Source: Leptasterias polaris (taxonomy: Eukaryota; Echinodermata; Asteroidea; Forcipulatida; Asteriidae). Taken from it: a DNA stretch of 64,000 nucleotides. Position 1 is the stretch's first letter, and each line of letters begins with the position of its first letter. The DNA is taken from contig JAZGTN010000017.1 of assembly GCA_037783415.1 (NCBI GenBank), positions 564,501-628,500 on the forward strand, in the 5' to 3' direction. Under the pieces are notes generated by a model, which saw only the letters and a program-made list of their open reading frames with translations, was not told the DNA's origin and searched no databases. Positions 56,001-63,290 of the stretch are shown here, in pieces. Both the position numbers and the translations under genes were made by a program.

Positions 56001-57660
56001 TAGTGGTGGAAATCAGCTATCTAGACCTTATCATTGATTAATATTATTATTATTATAATTCTGGTAATGGCACCAATGATGCCTCATAAATTAACTTAAT
56101 CACTGTAGCTCACAAGCCTGAGGAAACCTGTAAACAAGGGTGCTTGCTATTTGAATCAGATAAACCTGGGTTAGCCCCTACTCTTCAATGATCCCCTACT
56201 CTTCAATGATAAGTGTTCTGGGTTCTTTTACATGCAACAATACAACTTCTAGTACACAGGACCAAGGGCTAAATGTCCCATCCAAAGGGCGAATAAATTC
56301 TTGCTCAAGGACACAAGTGCCAAGACTGGGACTCGAACCCACACTCTGCTGATCTTAAACACCAGAGCTCGAGTCTGATGCTTTTAATTTATAACCCCTT
56401 GGCCACGACACACACTGCGGCACACTTCCAAGTTTCATGTGCAAATTTGACATCAATACATAATACTCCCTGTATAAGTTTAACTCTGTTTTTGAGTGAA
56501 AACAAGAGGGGGGGGGGGGGGGAGGTGGTACTATGCGTAGAGAGGTACTTTGTAAAAATACAGCTTGGGCTTGGGTTCCGACTTAGACTCTGCCCATCTA
56601 TTTGAAGCTCTGTACCGACAGCAAACGTTTTAAAATAACTGACAAACCAAAGCCAGAGCCATGGTTTTGACAAGGGCTGTGAAGTTAGCGTAGAGAAAGA
56701 GTTATATATAAGTTTTTATAACTTGATGGTTTATAGCTTGATATAAGTTTTATTACTGACATATCAAGCTCATTCATAAAAATCAAATCAAATTTCATTC
56801 TGGAAAATAAAATTTGAAAATACACTTAGTTTCAAGTCTTCAAAGTTTGAATGGAAACACAGATGAAAAACTAAAATCATCTGTAAATGGAAAGTGATAT
56901 GAACAAATCACAATTAAGTTGTTGTAATAACTCAGACTTGGAATTTCATCTTTGAAAGGGCAAGGCCATTTTTGTTTTGTTAAAGGCACTTCAATTAGAA
57001 AATCTTAAGGTCTATGGGAAACTTTAGAAGAGGCCGGCACCAAGGCCTTAATGTAATTCCAGGCCTGACAACTTCTACAAATACAGAACCATAATTTTCT
57101 ACAATTTTCTTTACAACAGTAAATGTAGAGGCATAACAATTCTCAAAAAACAAAATTTCAATTTCATCATTGGCTGTGGTCAAATATCTTGTCAAGCCTG
57201 ATGCTTTGATTTTGAAAGGGCGGGGGCACCAAGGCATTTTCTTCTTGGTATATAAAGGGCAACTCTATGAGGAAAAAAGGACCACCAAGGCAATGACCCG
57301 AGGCAACAGAGGTACAGTGTAATTTCTTCCGTTGCCTCTATGAAGTGTCAGGCCTGTCGGGCTATGCTCCCACTTCAGGTATTTGCATCAATATCATTGG
57401 TCGAAGATACCTCTGATGCATAAAATCCACTGGGAGCAATGCATGGAATAGTGCCTACCCAGAAAAAGCAGCACATGTTGCTTGTGGTGATAGTGCTGCT
57501 TAAACAGCAACGGGCAAGTTCTAACTTTAAACCAGTGTAAGATTCAATGCTTTTGACTGATTGGTAGTAATGTACATGTACCAGCCTACCCTCTGTCCGT
57601 CGCTGCATCATAAATGAAAGGAGTGCGATGCGCTTGATCAAAATGTGTTTGAACAGACAA
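31871..57660 (-). CDS. C-terminal 378 codons of a large unidentified conserved protein (nine exons)
   Basis: Exons, 5' to 3' on the minus strand: 57590-57660, 55819-55960, 55388-55500, 54416-54505, 53126-53267, 45069-45173, 40143-40298, 38616-38797, 31871-32006 (TAA stop at 31871-31873). Every junction has AG/GT and the phases agree throughout (0-2, 2-0, 0-2, 2-2, 2-0, 0-0, 0-0, 0-2, 2-stop). The product is rich in Leu and predicted helical, with phrases such as FDQAHRTPFIYDAATDRG, LFEFMIAQLNRYLPKSELNL, IESLGLMFRETEMTPGRLST, LFDNLISSTSCSLFLPRNHI, NWGNSEGRFFNICWFIKVLE and LQTLIQYSSPIAAHV. No catalytic motif, signal peptide or membrane segment is visible. I do not recognise the family; an ARM/HEAT-like scaffold or the tail of a large ubiquitin-pathway enzyme are guesses. 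Upstream exons are expected beyond 57660 and additional small exons may exist in the long introns. Confidence 0.78.
32010..33180. other. Intron stretch without a named feature
   Basis: AT-rich. An imperfect inverted repeat around 32520-32620 (gtgaaaagctttcacacga / tcgtgtgaaagggtc) is the only structure I noticed. Confidence 0.4.
33183..33545 (+). repeat. 18-base minisatellite, about 20 units
   Basis: Unit tcggtaaattcaccacca. The first ten or so units are identical; later ones change to tcagtaaat, tcaataaat, taggtaaat, taggttat and acggtaaat, so the left part is the most recently homogenised. The plus frame reads SVNSPP repeats until a TAG variant at 33417. The array is in an intron of the minus-strand gene. 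Confidence 0.92.
34390..34620 (+). mobile_element. Penelope-like 3' fragment with hammerhead-type core
   Basis: At 34571-34600: CTGACGA, then a stem (ctccta / taggag, GCT loop, one bulged G) and GAAAC. This is the order and content of a hammerhead ribozyme core (CUGANGA - stem II - GAAAC). Penelope-like elements are known to carry such ribozymes near their ends. I could not find a clean stem III or cleavage triplet, so it may be inactive. Upstream 34430-34560 is more GC-rich than its surroundings and may be the end of the coding part, though no frame is intact. Confidence 0.5.
35060..36440. other. Intron stretch with simple repeats
   Basis: Contains a C14 tract (35339-35352), an (AAAT)n run (35505-35531) and two similar blocks near 35930-36060 (aagagagaagatgacaa / caaggagagtaggcatgaca). 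No exon was recognised. Confidence 0.4.
36440..38210. repeat. Dispersed repeat copies and an inverted-repeat element
   Basis: 36440-36740 and 37870-38210 share gtgaaagtttcatctgagta and accaccacatctc-like text with 15785-15885 and 59590-59900, a dispersed family of about 300 bases. Between them, 37065-37800 is bounded by inverted gctgtgcaagtctcgcgcg / cgcgcgagacttgcacacc and shares internal text (aattctcaggttttcttcgt) with 53580-54000, so it is a separate transposon-like element. Confidence 0.6.
38616..38797 (-). CDS. Unidentified gene, exon 8 of 9
   Basis: The exon is phase 0 to 2, 60 codons. Acceptor cctttcctctcgcag, donor gtgggt. It reads YKFVERLISRAMRFLMPSST, then VQAVLLFQQFFVLQTLIQYS and ending NNYTEEF. 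Strongly helical. Confidence 0.82.
39490..39790 (-). repeat. Third tRNA-like SINE family, two adjacent copies
   Basis: Both copies contain cacaccgatgtgtgtaaagc or the close cacaccaatgtgtgtaaagc; the first keeps a tRNA-like head on the minus strand (gggtggtctagttgtactgc and gtcgtgggtttgggatccca, 39570-39640). Another copy lies at 49854-50035. Confidence 0.6.
40143..40298 (-). CDS. Unidentified gene, exon 7 of 9
   Basis: The exon is phase 0-0, 52 residues: VFNLVKELTDASIAVLFELI then LIAHQSNWGNSEGRFFNICW and FIKVLESLQTTT. Acceptor attgacaccacag, donor gtgaga. Two amphipathic helices are likely. Confidence 0.85.
40375..41095. repeat. Cluster of three hairpin-family copies
   Basis: Copies at about 40375-40500, 40620-40790 and 40890-41095 of the family described at 28197. 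The last is the best preserved, from gcccaatttcattgaatttc to cagctctatgaaattgggcc, so its two ends pair. Confidence 0.7.
41100..44580. other. Long intron stretch, mostly unassigned
   Basis: Contains G19 (41864-41882), G16 (44031-44046), a hairpin-family fragment (43630-43710) and simple AT-rich sequence. The open stretch 41272-41547 (+) shows no protein family. I found no exon of the minus-strand gene here. Confidence 0.4.
44583..44905 (+). repeat. C22 tract and interstitial telomere-type repeats
   Basis: C22 (44583-44604) is followed by about 300 bases of ttaggg and ttgggg variants. Pure (ttaggg)n runs for about nine units around 44796-44850, then changes to ctaggg. TTAGGG is the telomere repeat of deuterostomes. 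Its position between exons means it is internal, not a chromosome end. Confidence 0.92.
45069..45173 (-). CDS. Unidentified gene, exon 6 of 9
   Basis: The exon is phase 0-0, 35 residues: PLSLLTLFDNLISSTSCSLF then LPRNHITLVLNQLRE. Acceptor cacttttccag, donor gtaaag. It was located by its splice sites and by fit with its neighbours. Confidence 0.75.
45420..45650 (-). repeat. tRNA-like SINE fragment (second family)
   Basis: Shares ccaaaccccttctctattaa with 51970 and ends in a tRNA-like piece near 45600-45645. It lies just left of the LINE. Confidence 0.5.
45870..45880 (+). repeat. LINE target-site duplication, left
   Basis: catgtacattg, identical to 49843-49853 on the other side of the element. 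Confidence 0.85.
45881..49842 (+). mobile_element. Intact non-LTR retrotransposon (LINE)
   Basis: 3.96 kb, flanked by identical 11-base duplications. A GC-rich 5' leader of about 740 bases precedes one uninterrupted frame (46648-49782), and the element ends 60 bases after the stop in (cta)n. One frame with apurinic-type endonuclease plus reverse transcriptase, a short 3' UTR and a simple-sequence tail resemble RTE-like clades (inference). It lies antisense in an intron of the unidentified gene. The absence of frame damage and matching duplications point to a young insertion. Confidence 0.92.
46648..49782 (+). CDS. LINE endonuclease-reverse transcriptase polyprotein
   Basis: About 1044 residues. 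Residues 27-300 are an endonuclease/exonuclease/phosphatase domain: ATWNVRT (Asn33), ALQETR (Glu76), LLGDMNARVGSD, and the closing DTDHSLV. Residues about 500-850 are the reverse transcriptase: AAGTDAISAELLKAG, YRGISLLSVTGKLLARLIL, AQCGFRPGRSTTDMI, AFVDLTKAFDLVD (first catalytic Asp), GVKQGCVLAPTLF and YADD at 773-776. The C-terminal part has LLYGAETW and RWAGHVTRM. An in-frame stop lies at 46621 and the first ATG codes for the Met directly after WNVRT, so no ATG precedes the endonuclease core; initiation at a GTG/CTG or a lost ATG is implied. The enzyme nicks DNA and primes reverse transcription at the target. Confidence 0.95.
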   Translation: MLLTPTHSQYRCTWESSVPQQPATTKFIFATWNVRTMTTGMSPDLDLDNVNFEPRKTATIDMELLKRNVDIAALQETRLSDTGTIKEENYTFFWFGKPAGEPRTRGTGFAVRNCHIGSIQTPTAANERLSSLRLNSRLGEFLVISAYAPTLNYDASDKDIFYNQLEDLLRTSAETTRTVLLGDMNARVGSDYNSWPNCIGKFGVGNMNENGQRLLELCCRQNLCITNTMFPGKPHRKQTWCHPRSKSWHQLDFVLVKQSHKQEVQNTRTYHSADCDTDHSLVCSKMSLQPKPFHRQKKQSAKINIHKTTLPHLNATFCVSLFSAVDSLPTATDPDVYWGSLRKTIHESALATYGKKVKQNPDWYNASLPIIQPVLEEKRKALLRLKARPTRQARTAHRIARADAQRAVRACAREYWDSICLDIQTARDRGDTRGMYAGIKRATGPTTQSSGVLKQKDGTVIKDKSNKLNRWIEHYSELYSGQSRVSSDTIASLPNAPPKIELDLEPDLEEVTAAIKRMPLGKAAGTDAISAELLKAGIEPLAEKLHHLVSLCWSAKSVPQEFKNAKITTLYKRKGDRGDCDNYRGISLLSVTGKLLARLILARLQVLAEEIYPEAQCGFRPGRSTTDMIFSVRQLQEKAREQQQPLHLAFVDLTKAFDLVDRQSLFVVLQKAGCPPTLLSLIRSFHEGMQGCVQYDGDLSDTFPINRGVKQGCVLAPTLFGVYFSFMFRRAFINLPASTGVSLLTRDDGNFFNVSRFKAKTRVQHFVTRELLYADDAALCANSPSQLQELLDGFSRSCADFGLTISLKKTVTLSSELFDNHQFTVNDTTLDRVNKFTYLGSAITSNATLDPEISVRLGRAASTFGRLSKRVWNNKQLSICTKVRIYDACVLSVLLYGAETWPTYRSQESRLSAFHTRCLRSILGVTWKDKLPNEELFKITKSQPLSSRLKFIRLRWAGHVTRMESHRIPRSILYGVLENGGRPVGRPKLRFKDVLKRDLVDFEIPTWSWPQLASNRSSWRSTLYDGMRHDHKQTDNKMRRESCP
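49843..49853 (+). repeat. LINE target-site duplication, right
   Basis: catgtacattg, directly after the (cta)n tail. Confidence 0.85.
49854..50035 (-). repeat. Third-family SINE split by the LINE
   Basis: atgtgtaacaagcactgtat continues a sequence whose other side (ttacccttaccatgtacatt) is left of the LINE at 45860. Rejoined in order, the two sides follow the copy at 39490 (ttacccacacaccgatgtgt). A tRNA-like head lies at 49900-49980 on the minus strand. Confidence 0.6.
50040..51330. other. Intron stretch without a named feature
   Basis: AT-rich, no exon recognised. A half copy of the 718-1105 foldback family begins at about 51340. Confidence 0.4.
51600..51815. repeat. Nested tandem and inverted repeats
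   Basis: Three units of ggagacttcg (51600-51630), a small cagttctgaaaagaactg hairpin, and two inverted arms: gactactacttttgctcagt (51659) and cactaagcgaaagtagtagt (51749), repeated as agcaaaagtagtagt twice more. It could form several alternative hairpins. Confidence 0.7.
51940..52135 (-). repeat. tRNA-like SINE fragment (second family)
   Basis: Contains cggattcaaacccacactct and ttgaccactcggccatgaca, the B and A boxes on the minus strand. The body is shared with 45420 and 56180. Confidence 0.65.
52500..52990. repeat. Two hairpin-family copies
   Basis: 52500-52670 and 52800-52990 each run from a tcatagagctgc/tcataaagctgc start through gctta, ttacca and tggtgcc to an end with tttatgaaag or ctatcaaatt. 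Just downstream is a G14 tract (53038-53051). Confidence 0.65.
53126..53267 (-). CDS. Unidentified gene, exon 5 of 9
   Basis: The exon is phase 2 to 0, 47 codons: GKAVLDLVVVLICLPEVPQR, WRPPKTKAHSLLLETDADSW, ETYGDAEV without its last residue, which belongs to the intron read-through; the exon ends at GDAE. Acceptor cctgatgtgcag, donor gtcagg. Confidence 0.83.
54010..54200 (-). repeat. tRNA-derived SINE, copy 6 (minus)
   Basis: Plus strand: aataaaccacaagggaaact, then cttgaacctgtgacctctgg and ctctaccaactgagctacat. Same family as 1-355. Confidence 0.75.
54416..54505 (-). CDS. Unidentified gene, exon 4 of 9
   Basis: The exon is phase 2-2, 90 bases: LAILLIESLGLMFRETEMTP then GRLSTVKAN. Acceptor tttatttgtag, donor gtgagt. 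Confidence 0.83.
55388..55500 (-). CDS. Unidentified gene, exon 3 of 9
   Basis: The exon is phase 0 to 2, 37 codons: TEDLFEFMIAQLNRYLPKSE, then a polar stretch LNLQNNERGRHHRADEL. Acceptor gattatctgtag, donor gtgagt. Confidence 0.84.
55819..55960 (-). CDS. Unidentified gene, exon 2 of 9
   Basis: The exon is phase 2 to 0, 47 codons: EVLERQFQQLKLEITNSANS, MPDLFQLVQELCNAAEKYFV, LKKLFWK. Helical, possibly a short coiled segment at its start. Acceptor tctcttatctag, donor gttagt. Confidence 0.84.
56150..56415 (-). repeat. tRNA-like SINE (second family)
   Basis: Contains ttgctcaaggacacaagtgc, gggactcgaacccacactct and ccttggccacgacacacact. The body matches 23620 and 51950. A G15 tract follows at 56508-56522. 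Confidence 0.7.
57590..57660 (-). CDS. Unidentified gene, exon 1 of those seen
   Basis: The exon is phase 0 to 2, 71 bases: LSVQTHFDQAHRTPFIYDAA then TDR and GG, which the next exon completes as Gly. Acceptor cttacttgtcccag, donor gtaggc. The short length makes this the least certain exon, but its phase match with 55960 is exact. Earlier exons are expected further right. Confidence 0.72.
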
Positions 57661-58178
57661 CTGGGACAAGTAAGTGGCACTTCAGATGCTCTGTTGCAAG
57701 TCAATGAATAATTCAGGCATTATGTGAGCGCTGTATGGTGGAGAGACGCCAGACGGCACAGCGTGAAGTACTGTACTTTACACCTAAAATTTAAACTGGA
57801 AACCAATAAACTACAATTTGCTTGAATAGTGACCTCAATTTAAGAGGGGGGAAAAAGTCTCTATCAATTTGGTGAAATAGTGTTCTGTTTACCAGATTTC
57901 AAATTTCAGCCTATCATTTTGCATGCAATTTTGCAGTTGTTCATTAACTTAAATTTACACATGTATACATGATTTTGGGGTGGATTGTTTTTCTTCTCTT
58001 GCAGTTTGGCAGGTACGTACATGTAGGTGATAATAAAAGCCTGCAATTTGACACACAATCAGAGTATGTTCAAAAAAATTCTAATTTCTGCCAGTTGTTA
58101 TTCTTCCTATATTTTTTTTTTAAAGGTCATATCTGCGAAGGCCCCGTTGCCAAATATCTTTCTCATGACATAATAATA

Positions 58179-58345
58179 ATAAATTTTGTAGATTTGAATC
58201 TTTGTGATGTGCCAAATTCTGTGCTTGTTTAACTGTATCATCAAAGGCACAAATCCCTAAAATACTTCCCCTATCAGCCTTACTGTGGGTAATCGTTTGC
58301 AGACTTTTATCTGACACATCACAAAGATTCAAATCTACAAAATTA
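58179..58345. repeat. Inverted-repeat pair of about 30 bases
   Basis: aaattttgtagatttgaatc at 58179 and its reverse complement gattcaaatctacaaaattt-like at 58326, both continuing through tttgtgatgtg / cacatcacaaa. About 100 bases lie between. Probably a small MITE. Confidence 0.75.
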
Positions 58346-59589
58346 AAAATTTGTTGAGGATGCTTCACTGAAGGAGAGCGTCTTCTTCAACTGTGACTCA
58401 ACCACTGTCTCTATCCCCCCACAGGGTGGTGAAACACGGCCCTATACAAACAGTCACACAAAACTGACTAAATACAGGCACGGCAAAGAAGTACAACCTC
58501 CTGAGGATTATCTCAATCGGAAAGAGACAGGCCGAGAAAAAATTATGGGTCTCAGCAGAGTGACTCCAGGAAAAAATTTGCTTTCGTTCAACCGCCTGCT
58601 CATCAGATCAATACAAATAAACCCCATACACAGAGTGCATGTCCATTATCAAGTTAAAGGGAAAATGTATACGTCATTGTCTTTTACGTCCGAATTAGTG
58701 GCTGCGGCTGTGGTTTGATTGCCATGTTAACAAGCACTAAAGGATAGGAAGCCCATAGCAACACCCTTAGCAACCACCACAGCCATAGCTGCGATTTTAG
58801 ACATGGCTCTAGATTCATTCCCACTCTCTGGTTTTTCAATAAATACACCGCACAATCAACCTGTGTTTATTTCGTCAAATTCAGGGGTGTCACCGTCTAG
58901 TGGAAACAACATCCAAAAACAGTCTGAATGTTTTGTCAGGATTTTGCACAATTGTAGTCAGGCTTATTACATGTACAATGTATGATAGTGACAATCAAAA
59001 CAATACAAATCATCGTGTCAATGCAAAAACGTTGTATCTCAACTCTGCAAAATGTTAAAATTTCACCCGAAATCTAACCGTGTGCGCTTAATGAACACTA
59101 GAAGATGGAAAGATTTTCATACACCTCATGTTTACTTATCTTAATCCATGAATTGTGTAAATTTGTATGGTCTGAAGTATTGGAACTCCTTCAGCAATAG
59201 TCTTTTAGAACGTAAAAATGTTCAGTGGTTCCAAAAAAAATATCATGAGCTTCTTGATAATGAGCTTCTTGATAAATACTGAGTCTTCAAGTCCTCTGTT
59301 TCTCTGGTATTGTCTGATGTAGGCCCAATTTATTATGATAGTCTTGTATTCATTCATTTGAAAGCCGCCGTGCGGGGATGAGCCATTCTAGGTATGTAAC
59401 TATATTCCATGTTGTCCTGTTAGTGTTTGTCCTTCATTACCTTTTACACATGTACGTGTACTTTAAATCATTTGATGTCAAATTACACTTGTAAAGTTCC
59501 TTAAAATGTATTTCCTTAAATTGGATAAACAAATGTTTGATGCAAGATGCTTGCTTTCAGGAGACTCCCACAATTTAAGGGTAGAGTCA

Positions 59590-59900
59590 TCATTTGGTTT
59601 TTGTCAATTTAATGCTTATTTGTAGGCAAAACAATAAAGACAGATACAATCAAAGTCACCCGTGAAAGTTTCAAGTGAATACAGTGTCTACTTGCTGAGA
59701 AAACAGCCAAAAAATGTCACGGTATTTTCACCCAAACATCAAATCCAATCAATGTTTAGCGAGGTGACAGCAGATACATTGTACCAACCACATCTCTGGT
59801 CACAGCATTCGTGAATGGACACCAACCCTCAGAAATCAGAGAAACGATTCATGCATGAATCAGTTCTCAGATTCAAATGTTTTTATTGATTTCTAATCAA
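59590..59900. repeat. Dispersed repeat copy
   Basis: Shares gtgaaagtttcaagtgaata, agtgtctacttgctgagaaa and accaaccacatctctgg with 36440-36740; the end (gattcatgcatgaa) also matches 37870-38210. Family of about 300 bases, nature unknown. Confidence 0.65.
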
Positions 59901-61230
59901 CAGGGGGCATTTCAGTATGACCCTACCATTAATCATTACATTGTATCCAAATATCCAAATAAGCAAATACCCTATATGTATTTTTGTCTAAGCAAACTGA
60001 TTGAGTGAAAATAAACAGAACTGAACTGAACTAAAATTTACTTATTCGTCCTAAAAAAACGTTGCTATATATGCCCTTTAAAAAACTTTCAGCAGTCATG
60101 GTGGAGCCCCCCCCCCCCCCTGCTGCCCCAACATTCACTATTCACTCTAAAGTTGAATACAGCAATCAATAAATCCCCCATATCACAAAATCTGTCTTTT
60201 TCCCTCCTCATCAGAGGGTAGACAATGTGGTCAGCCGTACTTCATCTTATGGTGGCGACTGCTTTCCAGGAGATGACAACCCACTTGCATAATCAATCAG
60301 TGATTTTTTCCCTCATCAGCGGGTCGCTGTCAAACAGACACATGGGCATCATGTTGGAAATCATGATTAATCAAGTGTGTGACAGTGTATACCCACCGTA
60401 ATTAAATGAACCAGTAACTTTGAAGAGGGGTGTATATAGAGACTAAAATAAGCACTATCAATAAAAAATCGTTTTTAATCACAATTTAAGAATTGAAGTA
60501 AGTGTTGAACTGCATATGTACATATTCTTTGATTTTTCCTATATATCCCAGTACGTAACTTTTCTCAGATTATTTGTTTTGTAAAGTGCCCTCTAGAGCT
60601 TATAATAATTTGAGAATTTTGGCACTAGTATTTAACTGTTGGTTGTATAAAAGAACTGCACACACTAAAGACAATTCCATATGACTGGGTTAGTGTACAT
60701 GATGGTGAAATACAAAACTGTAAAAAAAAACATGAAAAAGTAGGCCAATGTATTGTAAAATGAATGGTCTATAAATATTTAATTTAAATTCAATAGATAA
60801 AGTAGGTTTTCACTTCAATAGTATCATCTTAGCAAGTGAAAGCAGTGAGGTTTTTTTCCTGTCTTTCTATTTTCACAAGGTATCAAGAAATACAGGGATG
60901 AAGAACCAAGGGGGGGGGGCGGAATAGCAGCAAACAAAAAATGGACTTTGATCAGGCATGGGTTGTATGTTCACTGTAGCAATGGGTAGAGATTTTTTAC
61001 CCACAGCAATGTGCACACATGCTGGTCTTGCATTTTAGCAATTGATTACAAACTGATAAAATGTCACTATAAAGAACTTTCACTGAAAAACATCCACAGA
61101 AATTCTGAAAAGCCAGAGCTACAGGTACTGTAGGAAAAACCTCTTGTATATTTTAATCAGATTTGTCACTTACTGTCCTTTTTAGAAGGAGATTTGACTT
61201 GGTAACCTCTTGCAACAAATTACCATCACA

Positions 61231-61389
61231 ATGGGAGAAAGAAACACTAGACATCTAGATTGGTTTGATTCTGAATTTGACTGGCTCTCCAGTCATGAGA
61301 AGTCCTTGCTCTATGATGAGACTTTCTGGCCAGGCCAGTGGCCCAATGGGGATTTGGAGTCAAGTATTGAAGGATATAAAAAAAGTTAA
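61231..61389 (+). CDS. Short open frame of 52 residues, unassigned
   Basis: ATG at 61231 to TAA at 61387. It begins MGERNTRHLDWFDSEFDWLS and continues SHEKSLLYDETFWPGQWPNG. The composition is protein-like (Trp-rich, acidic) compared with the AT-rich surroundings. It could be a small protein, an exon, or a remnant of a retroelement. No splice or homology evidence decides this. Confidence 0.25.
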   Translation: MGERNTRHLDWFDSEFDWLSSHEKSLLYDETFWPGQWPNGDLESSIEGYKKS

Positions 61390-61539
61390 ATGCATAGCTC
61401 CTTGCTCTTCAGTTTATAGTGAGCTAAATATATGCCACTTTTAAAGAGGGAATAGCGACTGGGAATAGAATTTCCAGCGGTCATACGTTTCTAGAGCTGG
61501 CGGTACTTTTTAACTTCTTCGGGGTTTTTTCCCAGAATC

Positions 61540-62735
61540 AGGGCACAATTTCATCAACAACTAGACACATGACATTGCATTTGTGCACAAATGCAGAGCT
61601 ATTTCGCCAATAATATTTTCAAATTACTCATCTGAATATCAAATTATTATAGTGTGTACATAATCAAGTTAATATTACAGTAATAAATACCTTGTGAGAT
61701 CGAATTCATTGTCTATAATTATATCTTGTAAAACTGTACCCTTTAAGGTAATATAACTTGACAAATGATGACATCATGATGACGTCAATTTTTTTGGGAA
61801 AAGTTATGATGTATCAAGCCTATTTAAAAAAGAATTTTGATTTTAGCATGTTCCGTTAGTAATTTTTGACTTAAAGGGGCAAAAAATGAAAAAATCTTAA
61901 AAAAACGTGTGATGACGTCATCATGACGTCATTTCCAAATTTTAAAGAACTTGCCAATATCTAACAACCTACCAAGTTTCAACATGATCGCACTTTTACT
62001 TTGGGAGATATACGACTTCAAAAAAGGCACCTTTAATGCCGCGTCACGTGACCCCCCCCCCCCCCCGATGACGTCATTGATCTGAAACTTCACACATATG
62101 ATGACTGCCTGACGATCAACATATGTGTAAATTTTGAAGTGATTACACAAAACTTCACCACATACATCTTCAAAAGGTCCATTTTGAACAGTTTTCAACC
62201 TGCTGCTAGAGGGCGCTCTTGTGTATCGTGACGTCATCGGTATTTTTTTTTTACTGCACATCCTTGCCGGACACTAACATCGTTGAAAGCATTTTCATAA
62301 CATTTGGCACTTTTGAATTACGAAGGCACTTCCGGTTTCGACCGGAAGTAGAGGTCACGTGAGGTCACGCACACTGAATAAAATAAAGCCCTAATTCATC
62401 CCTACCCAATCCCGTAAACAGAAACCTACGGTCTCTTGTGGCTGATTTGATACGCATTTTCAAATATTTAAAATATAAATCTTTAAGATGACGTCACGTG
62501 ACAGGTGATGACGTCATCATGACGGATTTCTTTTATGACCTTCCTTGCATCAATGCCTTTCATCACTGAAAGTTTCATTGCAATTGCTTATCGGGAACTA
62601 GGCAAAACGGCGCTTAGAACGCGACGTGCGTTATTTGAATGACTTCCGGGTGTCTGAAACGGACGAATAAAAAAATATATTAAAAAAACTTTAACGAAAA
62701 CAAGAGCTGTTTCGCTGCGCAGCGAAACAGCTAAT
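61540..62735. mobile_element. Element rich in TGACGTCA palindromes with a terminal hairpin
   Basis: At least five gatgacgtcat-type palindromes occur (61779, 61911-61932, 62066, 62230, 62487-62521). The right end is a perfect 28-base palindrome (62705-62732, agctgtttcgctgc and its complement), closely followed by ctaatta. A terminal hairpin with CTAA resembles a non-autonomous Helitron 3' end (inference). The left limit is approximate. A C15 tract is at 62052-62066. Confidence 0.5.
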
Positions 62736-62890
62736 TAAGCACAAAACAATTGTATTTACCATAAAAGGGTTATCAGCCAAAATACCATTTCATAAGCCCT
62801 ACATGTATGTACATGTACCACTTGCAACTGGTTCCCTGCTTATTTTTGTTAAGCAACTATGGTTTGCTTACTCAGCTATGAAATTGGACT
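62730..62890. repeat. Hairpin-family copy
   Basis: From aattaagcacaaaacaattg through ccttgcaactggttccctgc to ttgcttactcagctatgaaa. Partial copy of the 28197 family, directly abutting the previous element. Confidence 0.55.
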
Positions 62891-63290
62891 CCTGCCAGTA
62901 CTCAAGGGTTTTGGGCAAAACATCCGTGTACATTGTCCTCAGTGTTTTTTTAGTTCTTCTTCTTCTTCTTTCTTCTTCCTATTGCTCTTAGCAACTAAGA
63001 AAAGCTAACTTGGCTAGATTAAAAAACAAACTGATCACTGTAATTATTCCTCATGCAATTAATCCTATTACGCAAATTATAATGCACACCAGGCAAAAAA
63101 CATACTTTCGGGATCCGCTAGCCCATTAAAAATGGATACCCCTTCATGGATAGACACCAATTGTTCAAGCACAATGTAGACAAACACTGTGTTTTCATGA
63201 CAAGAGAAAAAAAAATTCATGTTCGTGAATTACTACAAATACTACAAATAAATAACAAGACAGTGCAGCAGCTTCAAGCATCAGGTAACT

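Noticed and set aside
58398..58600. Possible minus-strand exon upstream of 57660
   Set aside because: A short open stretch with plausible AG and GT exists, but the text is not protein-like and no phase evidence supports it.
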